From positions 2,501 through 47,500 of the forward strand of contig RPFO01000079.1 in NCBI GenBank assembly GCA_009746045.1: a DNA stretch of 45,000 nucleotides. Direction: 5' to 3'. How positions within the stretch are numbered: the stretch's first letter is position 1; every line of letters starts with the position of its first letter. Made by a program: the position numbers and the translations under genes. Shown here piece after piece: positions 1 through 9,478 of the stretch. Under the pieces are notes generated by a model that saw nothing but the letters and a program-made list of their open reading frames with translations, had not been told where the DNA came from and did no database searches. Source of the stretch: Mesostigma viride (Eukaryota > Streptophyta > Mesostigmatophyceae > Mesostigmatales > Mesostigmataceae).

Positions 1-1390
1 GCAATCCTAAATCCTTTGAGTGCCCAACAACATATGACAGACCAACAATACGAACGGGCAATCGTAAATTCTTTGAGTGCCCAACACCGTGTGACAGACC
101 AACAATACGAAGGGGCAATCTCAAATCCTTTGAGGGCCCAACACCGTGTGACAGACCAACAATACGAACGGGCAATCGTAAACCCTTTGAGTGCCCAACA
201 CCATATGACAGACCAACAATACGAACGGGCAATCGTAAACCCTTTGAGGGCCCAACACCGTGTGACAGACCAACAATACAAACGAGCAATCCTAAATCCT
301 TTGAGTGCCCGACAACATATGACAGACCAACAATACGAACGGGCAATCTCAAATCCTTTGAGGGCCCAACACCGTGTGACAGACCAACAATACAAACGGG
401 CAATCCTAAATCCTTTGAGTGCCCAACACCGTGTGACAGACCAACAATACGAACGGGCAATCTCAAATCCTTTGAGTGCCCAACACCATATGACAGACCA
501 ACAATACGAAGGGGCAATCTCAAATCCTTTGAGTGCCCAACACCATATGACAGACCAACAATACGAACGGGCAATCTCAAATCCTTTGAGTGCCCAACAC
601 CATATGACAGACAAACAATACGAACGGGCAATCGTAAACCCTTTGAGGGCCCAACACCATATGACAGACCAACAATACGAACGGGCAATCTCAAATCCTT
701 TGAGTGCCCAACACCATATGACAGACCAACAATACAAACGGGCAATCCTAAATCCTTTGAGTGCCCAACACCGTGTTACAGACCAACAATACAAACGGGC
801 AATCTCAAATCCTTTGAGTGCCCAACACCATATGACAGACAAACAATACGAACGGGCAATCGTAAACCCTTTGAGTGCCCAACACCGTGTGACAGACCAA
901 CAATACAAACGGGCAATCCTAAATCCTTTGAGTGCCCAACACCATATGACAGACCAACAATACGAACGGGCAATCGTAAATCCTTTGAGGGCCCAACACC
1001 GTGTGACAGACCAACAATACAAACGGGCAATCGTAAATCCTTTGAGTGCCCAACACCGTGTGACAGACCAACAATACGAAGGGGCAATCTCAAATCCTTT
1101 GAGTGCCCAACACCGTGTGACAGACCAACAATACAAACGGGCAATCGCAAATACTTTGAGTGCCCAACACCGTGTGACAGACAAACAATACAAACGGGCA
1201 ATCGTAAACCCTTTGAGTGCCCAACACCGTGTGACAGACCAACAATACGAACGGGCAATCTCAAATCCTTTGAGTGCCCAACACCGTGTGACAGACCAAC
1301 AATACGAACGGGCAATCGTAAACCCTTTGAGTGCCCAACACCGTGTGACAGACCAACAATACGAACGGGCAATCTCAAACCCTTTGAGTG
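1..1390. repeat. 57-bp minisatellite, 24 copies plus a partial copy at the window edge
   Basis: The same 57-base unit repeats head to tail from the window edge to about 1387. Units differ at a few fixed sites: a GTGTG/ATATG pair that changes together, CGAACGG/CAAACGG/CGAAGGG, and ATCGTA/ATCTCA/ATCCTA. Because 57 is a multiple of 3, the array is open on the plus strand (508 codons from 16) and over a long stretch on the minus strand (776-1450). Most variable sites change the amino acid in the open plus frame, with few silent changes, so selection on a protein is not evident. The array lies downstream of a minus-strand splice donor at 1481, so it is probably intronic in the beta-helix gene. The left end is outside the window. 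Confidence 0.95.
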
Positions 1391-1481
1391 CAGTGCATTG
1401 TTACAATTCTTACACGCACGGTGGCACCTCTCGGGCATGCGTGCACGCACTTTTGGCGTCGCGTTCTACATGTCCGCTCAC

Positions 1482-2779
1482 CTGTGCGACGTTGTTATCC
1501 AGCACACACTGGGATAGGCGGAGGCTGCCGCCCTTCATATAAATAGCCCCGCCACCCTGCGCGTGGAATGCGCATGGGGGAGGAAGTAAGAGACCGCATG
1601 AGTAATGAACAGTGCTCCGCCGGGCCAAGTACTGTAGAGACATGGTTCAGAAGGTGTGTTAGTTTCCAGACAGGAGGGGGAAGAGGCAACCTGCTTGGTT
1701 GGGGCCGTAAGGGAGCCCTGAAAGAAGTAAGCTAGCCGGCATATCCAGCCGGGTGTCAGGCAAACGCTGGCAAGGGGTATGGTCAACTTGGAAAGGATGA
1801 AGACCACGAGAGACATCAGCTGACTGCCACCTTCGCAATGCAACCTCCATGGCCACACCAAATACGATCAGAATGTGCAGGCAGATGTGAGAAAGGCCAT
1901 GCAAGGACCCGACTAGCCATGCAAGGGCATTGGTGGCTTGGGGGTGGCCCCGCGGCTTCCCATTCGCAGCAAGCGCGTACCGACGTGGCCTGGTTGTCGA
2001 CAAACTCGCAGTCCACCGCCACCAAGTCAGCACCATTCAGCATCACGGCGCCACCCCTCAGCTGGGAGGACAGGTGACCACATTGCACGCACACACACGC
2101 GCATACACGTGCAGGGGTAAGGCACCATCATGGCATGCCTGCCACTGAGCCAGCTTCGCCAGAATTGTGTATGTGCATAGGTGGGATTATGAGGAGCAGG
2201 CCAGCCGGATAGAGCATGTGTGGCTGCACAGCAAGTCAGACGGTACAGGTGGCTTCAGACTCATGCAAAGTTAAATGACAAGCGCTCGCAAGGGGCGGCC
2301 ACCACCCGCTGCGCGCGCTATACTATGCAATTCTGTGGAATAAAAGCCTAGCAGGAAATTCCCCAGAGTGCAAATGATTCACAGCCCTCACAATACACCT
2401 GCTACAGAAGGCGTCACTGCAAAGGGGTTCCGAGATGGGTGTGCTACAGGGGGCAGGGACACCCTGGCGGTGACCGCGCAGCATTCGGGTGGAGCGCCCA
2501 CCTGGAGTCCATGCTGCAGCCGCAGGTTGCGCAGTGTCACCCTGGGGGCGCCCTCCTCCACGCTCAGCACCGAGAACAGGCTGCCCCCATCCAGCACGCA
2601 TTTGGCGCGGCCGTCAGCACCGCAGCTGCCGACCAGCTCCACCTCGTGCCGGATGGTAAGTGGCGCCGTCAGCACGAAGTCCTGGCTGCCTCGTAGGGTG
2701 ACGACGCGCGTGTTGGCGTGACTGACGGCAGCCAAAAGGGCCTGGAAGTCGCCATCGGTAACTACTCTCGAAGAATCTG
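1482..2779 (-). CDS. Right-handed beta-helix (Pmp-like repeat) protein, three exons of a host gene, partial
   Basis: Three minus-strand exons are supported. Exon a runs from about 2779 (or 2776) to 2502, exon b is 2061-1981, exon c is 1556-1482. Donors on the minus strand read CAG|GTGGGC, TCG|GTACGC and CAG|GTGAGC; acceptors read CCCAG and GCGCAG. Exon b (27 codons) and exon c (25 codons) are both phase 0 and each encodes about one repeat coil: exon b has GGAV and FVDN, exon c has GGAI and LDNN. Exon a has the alternating hydrophobic pattern of the N-terminal coils. These tetrapeptides are the hallmark of polymorphic outer-membrane-protein-like beta-helix repeats, which are also found in algal extracellular or surface proteins. 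No signal peptide or start was found; the 5' end is upstream of 2780 and the 3' end lies outside the window beyond the minisatellite. Function is unknown; adhesion or polysaccharide binding is only inference. Confidence 0.72.
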
Positions 2780-3750
2780 CTGGCAAATTAACACGTTTAA
2801 TGACCAAACAAGCATGGCGCTATCAGGAAAAGCTAGGGCTATACGCATCAAGATAAGGATACTCACTCAGGTTTGTTATCTAAACTCCAAGGTTAAAATG
2901 CCTGTTGATGGGCATGGCAGAACGACATCCTCCTTTTCACCCCACGAAACCGGTGTTTGAAATGGCTACCATGATTACAGCAGCTCGAGCATACGGATAG
3001 GCAGCTGCCATCCACGAGTGCTCCGCAACAGCAAATTGACGGTGTCAGTTTCGAAAGATTGAATCTTTGAAGGATTGCACAAAGGCGTGGCTTGGGAATC
3101 AAGACAACTTCTACATTGTGACACTGGTACCAAGTGGCGCGTAACGCCTCGATCGTCAGGTCGGTGGATATAAACTACAAACTCCCAGGATTATGTAGAT
3201 GTCGAAACGGCTACACGCTAGACGCAGTCCACCATACCCTACCTTGTGCCGTGCTGATGTCCAGCAGGCATAAGAGTAGAACCGCGACAATACGGCAGTA
3301 CGCTGTGCAGTGGCAATACGCCATCCCGCGACAGTACGCTGTGAAGTGGCAGCGAACAGAATGCAGACCGACCATTCCAGTCTTTTCTCACAGAGGTGTT
3401 CAGTTTACATCATCACAAAGCTTCCGGGTCATGCTCTCATGAATGCCATTGTTATAAACTAGACATTCATATAATTGGTTGGTGGCTTGCTATGTGCATT
3501 GCCCGTAAATTCTGGATTCCGGGAGACATAATTACCGTAACCTGCTCATCTTTTAACTCTGCCAATAACCTAATTTCCTCCGCGTGGCAATTGGCAAACG
3601 CTCGGGCACAGGAATTTTGCATCGACGAGCAGGCGGAGCAGCTCGTTGGCTCGTTGGGTGGGCAGGTTGGGCACTAACATAGTACATACTGTATAGAGGA
3701 TATTTCCAATTGGTCTCTACTCGACGCCGTCGCTTGATCAAAGAATTGTG
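2780..3750. other. No gene recognised
   Basis: Short open frames occur on both strands, but none has a recognisable domain or codon pattern. On the minus strand this is where the 5' exons or promoter of the beta-helix gene should lie, but no convincing first exon was found. Around 3290-3355 there are imperfect repeats of a CAGTACGCTGTG-type motif. Confidence 0.5.
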
Positions 3751-3945
3751 AAGAGCTTTTGCAGGAGGCTGCAGGAGGCAGAGCTTTTGCAGGAAAGACC
3801 GCTGCTGAATGCTTGATCAAGGCGTTTGGCAGCACAGCCAACAGTTGAAACTATTGGCGGTAGTCCGGATTAATTACGGGAGAGCAACACACAGCCAACA
3901 GTTGAAACTATTGGCGGTAGTCCGGATTACGGGAGAGCAACAAAA
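3751..3945. repeat. Small tandem duplications
   Basis: A unit beginning CACAGCCAACAG at 3833 is repeated at 3890, 57 bases later. The second copy lacks four bases (TAAT/ATTA) near GGATTA, so it is 53 bases long. Just upstream (3751-3800) GAGCTTTTGCAGGA occurs twice. No coding role is apparent. Confidence 0.85.
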
Positions 3946-4059
3946 GTATACTTTCCATACTAAATGCAATAATCAGGTCTGCAACCCGGTCCTCGCGAAC
4001 CTTTGGGATCTCCGGCGACAGCCGTAGCGTTCCGTGCTGCTTGGTTGGACTAGTGTCAG

Positions 4060-4476
4060 ATGCTGTCCTCTGGAATCTTTCGCGTCGGCGCCTTGGCCAA
4101 TCCCCGCTGGTCCCAAAGTTGTAGGAAAAAAAGGAGTGACAATATGAAAAGTGTCAGGCGTTTGGTAACCGACCCAGCTGAACAACATAATTTTTTCAAA
4201 GACACGTTTCAGATGATCCACGCCATTATTTCCCACGGCCTGGAGATCATATTGATGGGTGATTTCAATCTAGACATGGCGGCGCACCCTCAATCACGTA
4301 CAAATGACCCCTTTCACGAACAGCTACTAGAGCTTAACCTACACGACCGGCTACTGCGCTCCAGGGACAACGACCACACTTGGCTTGCAACACGCGACGG
4401 TCACCGCATCACACGCCGTCTAGACAGAATCTATGCCACGTACGCACGCTTGGGCGGACCTTGTATGTCATGCTAG
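4060..4476 (+). pseudogene. LINE 1 apurinic/apyrimidinic endonuclease fragment
   Basis: From about 4150 the frame encodes the C-terminal half of an exonuclease-endonuclease-phosphatase domain, the target-nicking enzyme of LINEs. The active-site motif GDFN is present, followed by RLDRIYA. The frame then breaks near 4465; in another frame the sequence continues with the SDH motif expected at the end of the domain. The N-terminal half, including the catalytic Glu region, is absent, so the copy is 5' truncated. The first 90 bases of the open frame do not look like LINE sequence and may be flanking DNA. Confidence 0.75.
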
Positions 4477-6616
4477 GGTAGATCGCTCTATCACTCTTTC
4501 GGACCACTACCCTTGTATTATCACCTTAACGCACCACACCCCACCGACGCGGGGACCCGGCCGGTATCCCCCGCTTCATTAACCGAGACTTACTGAGGGA
4601 TCAAACATTCACGGCTCAGGTAAAAGCTTTCAAAGCTTTTAGCGTTGAGTTTTGGCGAGAGTGGGTGGCCAGCATCCCTCACTATACCGATCATTGTCAA
4701 TGGATGCAAGCCGGCCTACAACATGTATTGCAACTTTCCAAGAAATACACTGCTGAGCTCAGACAACAGAAAGGCCATGAATACCGATGTTATTAACGTA
4801 TTGTCAACCGTCTACAACTTAAGCAAACACTCAATACTTATGACATGGCGAAATTGCAACAAGCCCAGCTAGCCTTGGACAAACTGCGATACGAAAGACA
4901 CGCTAACGCCATAGATGCGGAAAACCTTTGGTGGCACACAACGGGGGAAAAAATGAATAAAGAATATTTTGCACTCTTCCCCAAGCAACGAACACACACG
5001 CTGATAACAGAAATTCACGACGACCAGGGCATCCACACAGACACCCATTCCATACTAAACAGCGGTCATCAATATTTTACGAAGCTATTCCGAAGTAAAC
5101 CGCACCCTCAAGCACCTCAAGCTATCCACCAAGTCCTTCAGGCGATACCACGGCGCCTCACCACCACGCAGCAGCAAGAACTAGATCAGACACCCACACA
5201 AGCTGAGACTAAGGCTGCTATGCTCAAAATCAAACTCGGCAGTGCACCCGGCGTGGACGGCATCCCTGTAGAATTTTGGAGGAAGTTTTGGCCCGACCTT
5301 TCTGCCGGCTTTTACAAATGCGTCCTCGAAGTATGGCGCACAGGTATCGTCCCTGGCAACTGGGCAGAAACCGCACTAATCCTCATATTTAAAAAGGGGT
5401 CTAAAACTCAATGGCAAAACTACCGTCCCATACGACTACTCACGGTTGCGTACAAAATCATCAGTAAAATACTACAACTACGCATTTACACAGTACTCGA
5501 CGACCTAATCGGTCCGGAACAAGTCGGCCTCCGCGCTAACCTACACATAAACGATAGCATTACCATGCTTATGGACATAGTGGAAAAAGCGTGGCGCCAC
5601 AACATACTCGGCATCATACTATTTTGGGATTTCAAAAAAGCTTTTGACCGCATGTGTTGGGACTACCTCGAGAAGACATTGCGCGGTTTCGGATTTGGTG
5701 GCACTTTCACGTATGTCACCATCGGTATGATTAAATCGCTCTCATGGACCCTACTCCTAAACGGGCACTTCTCACGCACAGGCACTAGCTCTAGGTCACT
5801 CCCACAAGGCGACTGCATGTCCCCGCTCCTGTTTCTTCTTGCGCATGCCGGGCTGTTCTTTTTGCACGCTCGCGACAACAGAATCAGGGGCTTCCCCATC
5901 CAAGGTAAACCGCGAGGTTTGTTCCAAACTGCTTATGTTGATGACACCACTAATGTCTGTACCTCCACTACCGATGTGCATGCTATCATGGAGAATATCA
6001 CGACATACTCTATGGCCTCTCAACAGCGGTGTAACGTGCAAAAGTCCACGGGGCTGCACATCGGGAGAGGATCCTCCCCCCGCTTATCACTCCCTAATCT
6101 GCCTGTGACATGGGTCCAGCCAGACGGTCACCACCTATTACACAACTGCCCTATCGGCTGCACTATGGATGGACGTCTTGCTGAACACCCCACCTTTTTG
6201 TTTGACAACACAACACACAGTGGCAAACTCACAAGCATGCTCCAAGCGGCATCAAGATGGGCAGCGGTTCCCCGTCTCAGCCTACGGGGCAGGGTCCTCC
6301 TCACCAACCAAATGTTATTCTCCAAAGTGCTCTACTACTGCCAAGGTCACCCACCTAACGAGTACACCACCAAGATCATCCAACGAATCGGCAGCAATTT
6401 TGTTTGGAAACAGCAGGGTATCATAACACACACGGTGCCGGGATGGATCGATCGGGACATGTCCTATATGCCATGGGTTCAAGGAGGCTTGGGCTTACAT
6501 AATATGGAGTGGCGTTTATGGTCAGTGAACACCAAACAGATCAAGCATGCTGTTTCCGGCCCCACCGTCTAGGTCATCTAGTCGCTCCACACGTAAGCCA
6601 GCCATAATTTCAATGC
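4150..6616 (+). mobile_element. LINE 1: 5'-truncated, frame-shifted L1-like non-LTR retrotransposon
   Basis: Endonuclease (from about 4150), linker and reverse transcriptase follow in the standard LINE ORF2 order. Coding-like sequence can be followed across at least three frame breaks (about 4465, 4560-4600 and 4795). The RT ends with a GGLGL motif and a stop at 6570-6572. Chromovirus A is inserted at 6622, duplicating ACAAG. A further open stretch at 25415-25729, on the other side of that element, may be the LINE C-terminus. No poly(A) tail or LINE target duplication was found. The SAPGVDGIP, NYRPI and YKI-KIL blocks fit the L1 group best. Confidence 0.85.
4845..6572 (+). pseudogene. LINE 1 reverse transcriptase, 575 codons
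   Basis: This is the RT half of a LINE ORF2, which copies element RNA at a nicked chromosomal target. In order: a linker (residues 1-130), SAPGVDGIP (133-141), NYRPIRLLT (192-200), the palm aspartate in FWDFKKAFD (D262), the LPQGD block (319-323) and the catalytic YVDD (364-367). All RT aspartates remain. The usual GFR of the Q-GFR block reads VGLRAN, a mild departure. The 5' end continues upstream in other frames, so the first ATG is not a true start. No C-terminal zinc knuckle is seen before the stop. The copy is probably dead as a unit. Confidence 0.88.
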
Positions 6617-6621
6617 ACAAG

Positions 6622-7310
6622 TGTTGCGAACCCGACCCTTTGGAACGGGCGCAACAATGGAATAAATTATGTATTTTGGCTTGTTGTCATAGTCCGTAGG
6701 ACTTTGGGATTCATTTCGGGACTTAATTTGGGAATTGTCCCTTGGTCAGGATTTTTGTATGGAACTATGATAGTTTGTGTGATTCGGACCGGTTATTTTG
6801 GGCCTAGGTTGATGTTCGAGATCTTCTAGAGCTAGTAGGCCGGTGCATTCGCGCCGCGCTGCGTACTTTACAGCTGGTTGAGATATTGTACTCATGCGTG
6901 GATTCTGTAGCCAGCTGGCGGGGGTCGATGTCGACCCGAGGATCTTGTGTGGACTGCATGCTTTGGAATTCGCTGGAAGGTCGGCGCCATGTCGGCGCCC
7001 CTTGCCAGCTTGGTGGCAGACCTAGGTGAAATTGGTCCGAGGACGAGAGTCTCGTCCTCTTGGTTCGGAATAAAGTGTGTGTTATCACCTGTCTGAACCT
7101 GGGGCATAATTCCAACTGCATTTGGTGGCTCTATCCTGAATGTGGGTTGTGTAGATTAATGCAATATTAATCACCGTGAGCCGTAGCAGTGTAAATGCCG
7201 CAACTGCTCCGTTAATACCACTCCCGGAGAGTGGTGAGCGGTTGACCCAGATTTCCATATTAACCACCCTAACATAGGATATTTCGCACGACCCGGATGG
7301 GTTCGTTACA
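6622..7310 (+). repeat. 5' LTR of chromovirus A (689 bp)
   Basis: TG...CA ends. It matches the split 3' LTR (13901-14089 plus 24908-25409) with, by eye, two substitutions and one 2-base indel. AATAAA occurs at about 7069. The low divergence suggests a fairly recent insertion. Confidence 0.95.
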
Positions 7311-7698
7311 CTGGTATCGGAGGGGGACCGTCAAGGCGCGCACCAGCACGGCGACGGAGGCCACCAAGGAGGCCCCCAAGTTTTCTGGTCCCGCCTTTGA
7401 GAGGCGCCCAGCGCCGGCAGCGCGGGATGCTCGCCCGCGCAACGCAGGCGCGCGGGCTGCCAAGCTGCGCGACGCGCGCACGCAGCCCAACCAGTTCCAG
7501 ACACCCCGCTTCCCAGCATCGTTCTCTCGGACAGTGCGCGAGCTCAATGAGATCCTGGCGCAGCAACAGGCGTCCGAGGCTGGAGGTGACGAGTATGAGG
7601 CGCTCAACCCCGGCGACGACGACGACTCGGATGAGGGGGAAGGGGGGACCGGAAGGTCGGACGAGGCGGCCTCCCGGCCCCGCGATCCTCGCGCGTAG
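7297..7698 (+). CDS. Short gag-position ORF of chromovirus A, capsid missing
   Basis: The open frame begins inside the LTR and reads through the primer site; there is no other Met in it, so the true start is uncertain. The protein is basic and Ala/Arg-rich at first and ends in an acidic stretch (GDDDDSDEGEG). It lacks the capsid homology and the CCHC zinc knuckle of Ty3/gypsy Gag, both of which are present in chromovirus B. The pol frame follows in the -1 frame. Either gag was deleted or this element depends on Gag supplied by relatives. A polypurine tract at 7633-7648 lies near the frame change. Confidence 0.5.
   Translation: MGSLHWYRRGTVKARTSTATEATKEAPKFSGPAFERRPAPAARDARPRNAGARAAKLRDARTQPNQFQTPRFPASFSRTVRELNEILAQQQASEAGGDEYEALNPGDDDDSDEGEGGTGRSDEAASRPRDPRA
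7312..7329 (+). promoter_or_regulatory. Primer-binding site of chromovirus A
   Basis: TGGTATCGGAG starts one base after the 5' LTR. It resembles the initiator-Met tRNA site common in plant retrotransposons (TGGTATCAGAGC) with one A-to-G difference. The exact tRNA was not checked. Confidence 0.8.
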
Positions 7699-9478
7699 TG
7701 CCCCTTCCCACAGGGGTAGAAGTAGGAGTAGACTTAGTCAACCAGGTAGAACAGCCGCCTGCACCGGATGTGGGCGCGGCCACCCCTGAGGCCGATGTAG
7801 CGTTAGTCAATAATGTAGATAGGACGGGCGGGCAGGCCCCAGCGGTCTCCTTGCCCTCTTCAGATGCAGGCGTGTCGGCGACCGCGGTCGACCCCGCTTC
7901 AGCCAATAGTGTAGATAGGTCTAGCGGACAGGCCCCGGAGGCCTCGCCGCCCTATGCTTCACCAAGCACCAGAACACTTTTAATCTTCAGTGGTGGACTG
8001 GCGCTCCCTACCACCACACTTGACCCGTTTCTGAAGGAGAAGACGATCCTGGATGTTAAGTTTATGGTGGATACGGGGGCGACCACATCCTTTATCCATG
8101 AGGCCCTTGTGCGACGCGCTGGCTACACGATTCGACCACACCCGACGCCCATCAACGTCCGGTATGCCGATGGTAACAAGCACCCGTCACCTGGCCTCGT
8201 GGACCTCAAGGCGGTTGTCCAGGGCATACCAGTGGAGGTAACAGCCACAGTGGCGCCGCTGGGCGCCGCTGACATCATCCTGGGCGTTGATTGGCAGGAC
8301 GCCCAGGACGTGACGATCAGTGTCAAGCGACGGGTGGTTTGGTTCCCTGATGGCTCCTTCTGGTGCCCACGGCACGAGTATCTGGCGCACGGCACCGAGG
8401 TGCACAACGTTCAGCACGACGCGGGGCCCGAGAAGCCACGACGCCATGCATCTCAGATGCTGATGAGCAGCAAGACGCTCGCGCGCAACCTGCAGAAGGG
8501 CAAGGAGTACTACATGTACCGCCTTGACTCTGTGCCCCTGCTTGAGGAGCTGCTGGAGATCGGCACCGACTTCACTGACGACGAGATCGCGCGCTACAAC
8601 GCCATCCTGGCCAAGCGGGAGAAGCTGTTCGACGAGTCTACACCGCAGTTTCCCCCGCCCCGTTCTGTGCTGCACCATATCCGCCTCAAGGAAGGCTTCG
8701 GGCCCACCACGTCCCCGATGTACCGGATGGGGCCAGTCGAGCTGATGGAGCTCAAGAAGATCCTGATGGCCCTCCTTGAGCGTGGTCTGATTGAGCCCAG
8801 TAACAGCCCTTTCTCCGCTGGGGTACTCCTAGTGCCCAAGCCTGGGGGCAAGTGGCGGCTCGTCACCGACTACAGGAAGCTCAACGCGATCACTGTCAAG
8901 TCCAAGTACCCGCTCCCGCGCATTGATGACATCTTCAATCGAGTGCAGGGCGCCACCTGCTTCACGGTGATCGACTGCGCCGATGGGTTTTGGCAGCTCC
9001 GCATCGCTGAAGAGGACTGTCACAAGACGGCCTTCAATACGCCATACGGACACTACCAGTTCCGTGTGGCGGCGATGGGGCTTTGCAACTCACCAGCCAG
9101 CTTCCAGATGCTCATGAACGACATCTTGCGGCCCGTCATGGGGACTGCACACCTGCCACAGGTATCCAGTGACCTGCGCGACCCTCGCAAGGGGGACAAG
9201 CCGCCCTGGTCCTGGAAACGCACTTGCGCTTTGGCCTATCTGGATGACATCCTCGTGTACTCCAAGACCTTCGAGGAGCACCTGGAGGACGTCGATACGG
9301 TCCTGCGCATTATGGAGGACGAGCATCTCTCGGCCCGCAGGGCTAAGGTCCGTGCGGGGCGCAGCGTCCCGTTCCTGGGCCACACGCTTTCAGCGGCAGG
9401 CGTGGCCACGGACCCGGAGAAGATCGCCTCTGTCCAACAGTGGCCAGCTCCGACAGACGTGAAGGGCGTGCGTAGCTT
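7698..9478 (+). CDS. Chromovirus A protease and reverse transcriptase
   Basis: After a low-complexity linker that repeats a VDR(T/S)(G/S)GQAP motif twice, the aspartic protease has MVDTGATTSF (Asp at residue 125) and the second-half motif IILGVDW. The RT follows with WRLVTDYRKLN, FTVIDCADGFWQL, FGLCNSP-type AAMGLCNSPASF and catalytic YLDD near 9237. Together they process Gag-Pol and copy the RNA. The frame is lost near 9477, where a T run is one base shorter than expected (AGCTTTTGGGG, where FLGIASYY is expected), and resumes in the next ORF. The nominal start codon is GTG, so translation presumably enters from the gag frame by a -1 shift. Confidence 0.92.

Noticed and set aside
1-1390. CRISPR-like array
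   Set aside because: The repeats are contiguous with no unique spacers, and the window is eukaryotic.
16-1542. 508-codon ORF over the minisatellite
   Set aside because: The unit length is a multiple of 3, the opposite strand is also open over much of the array, and variants mostly change amino acids. The frame simply runs out into unique DNA.
6804-7121. 105-codon minus ORF found twice (also 24903-25220)
   Set aside because: It lies in the chromovirus A LTRs and is duplicated with them.
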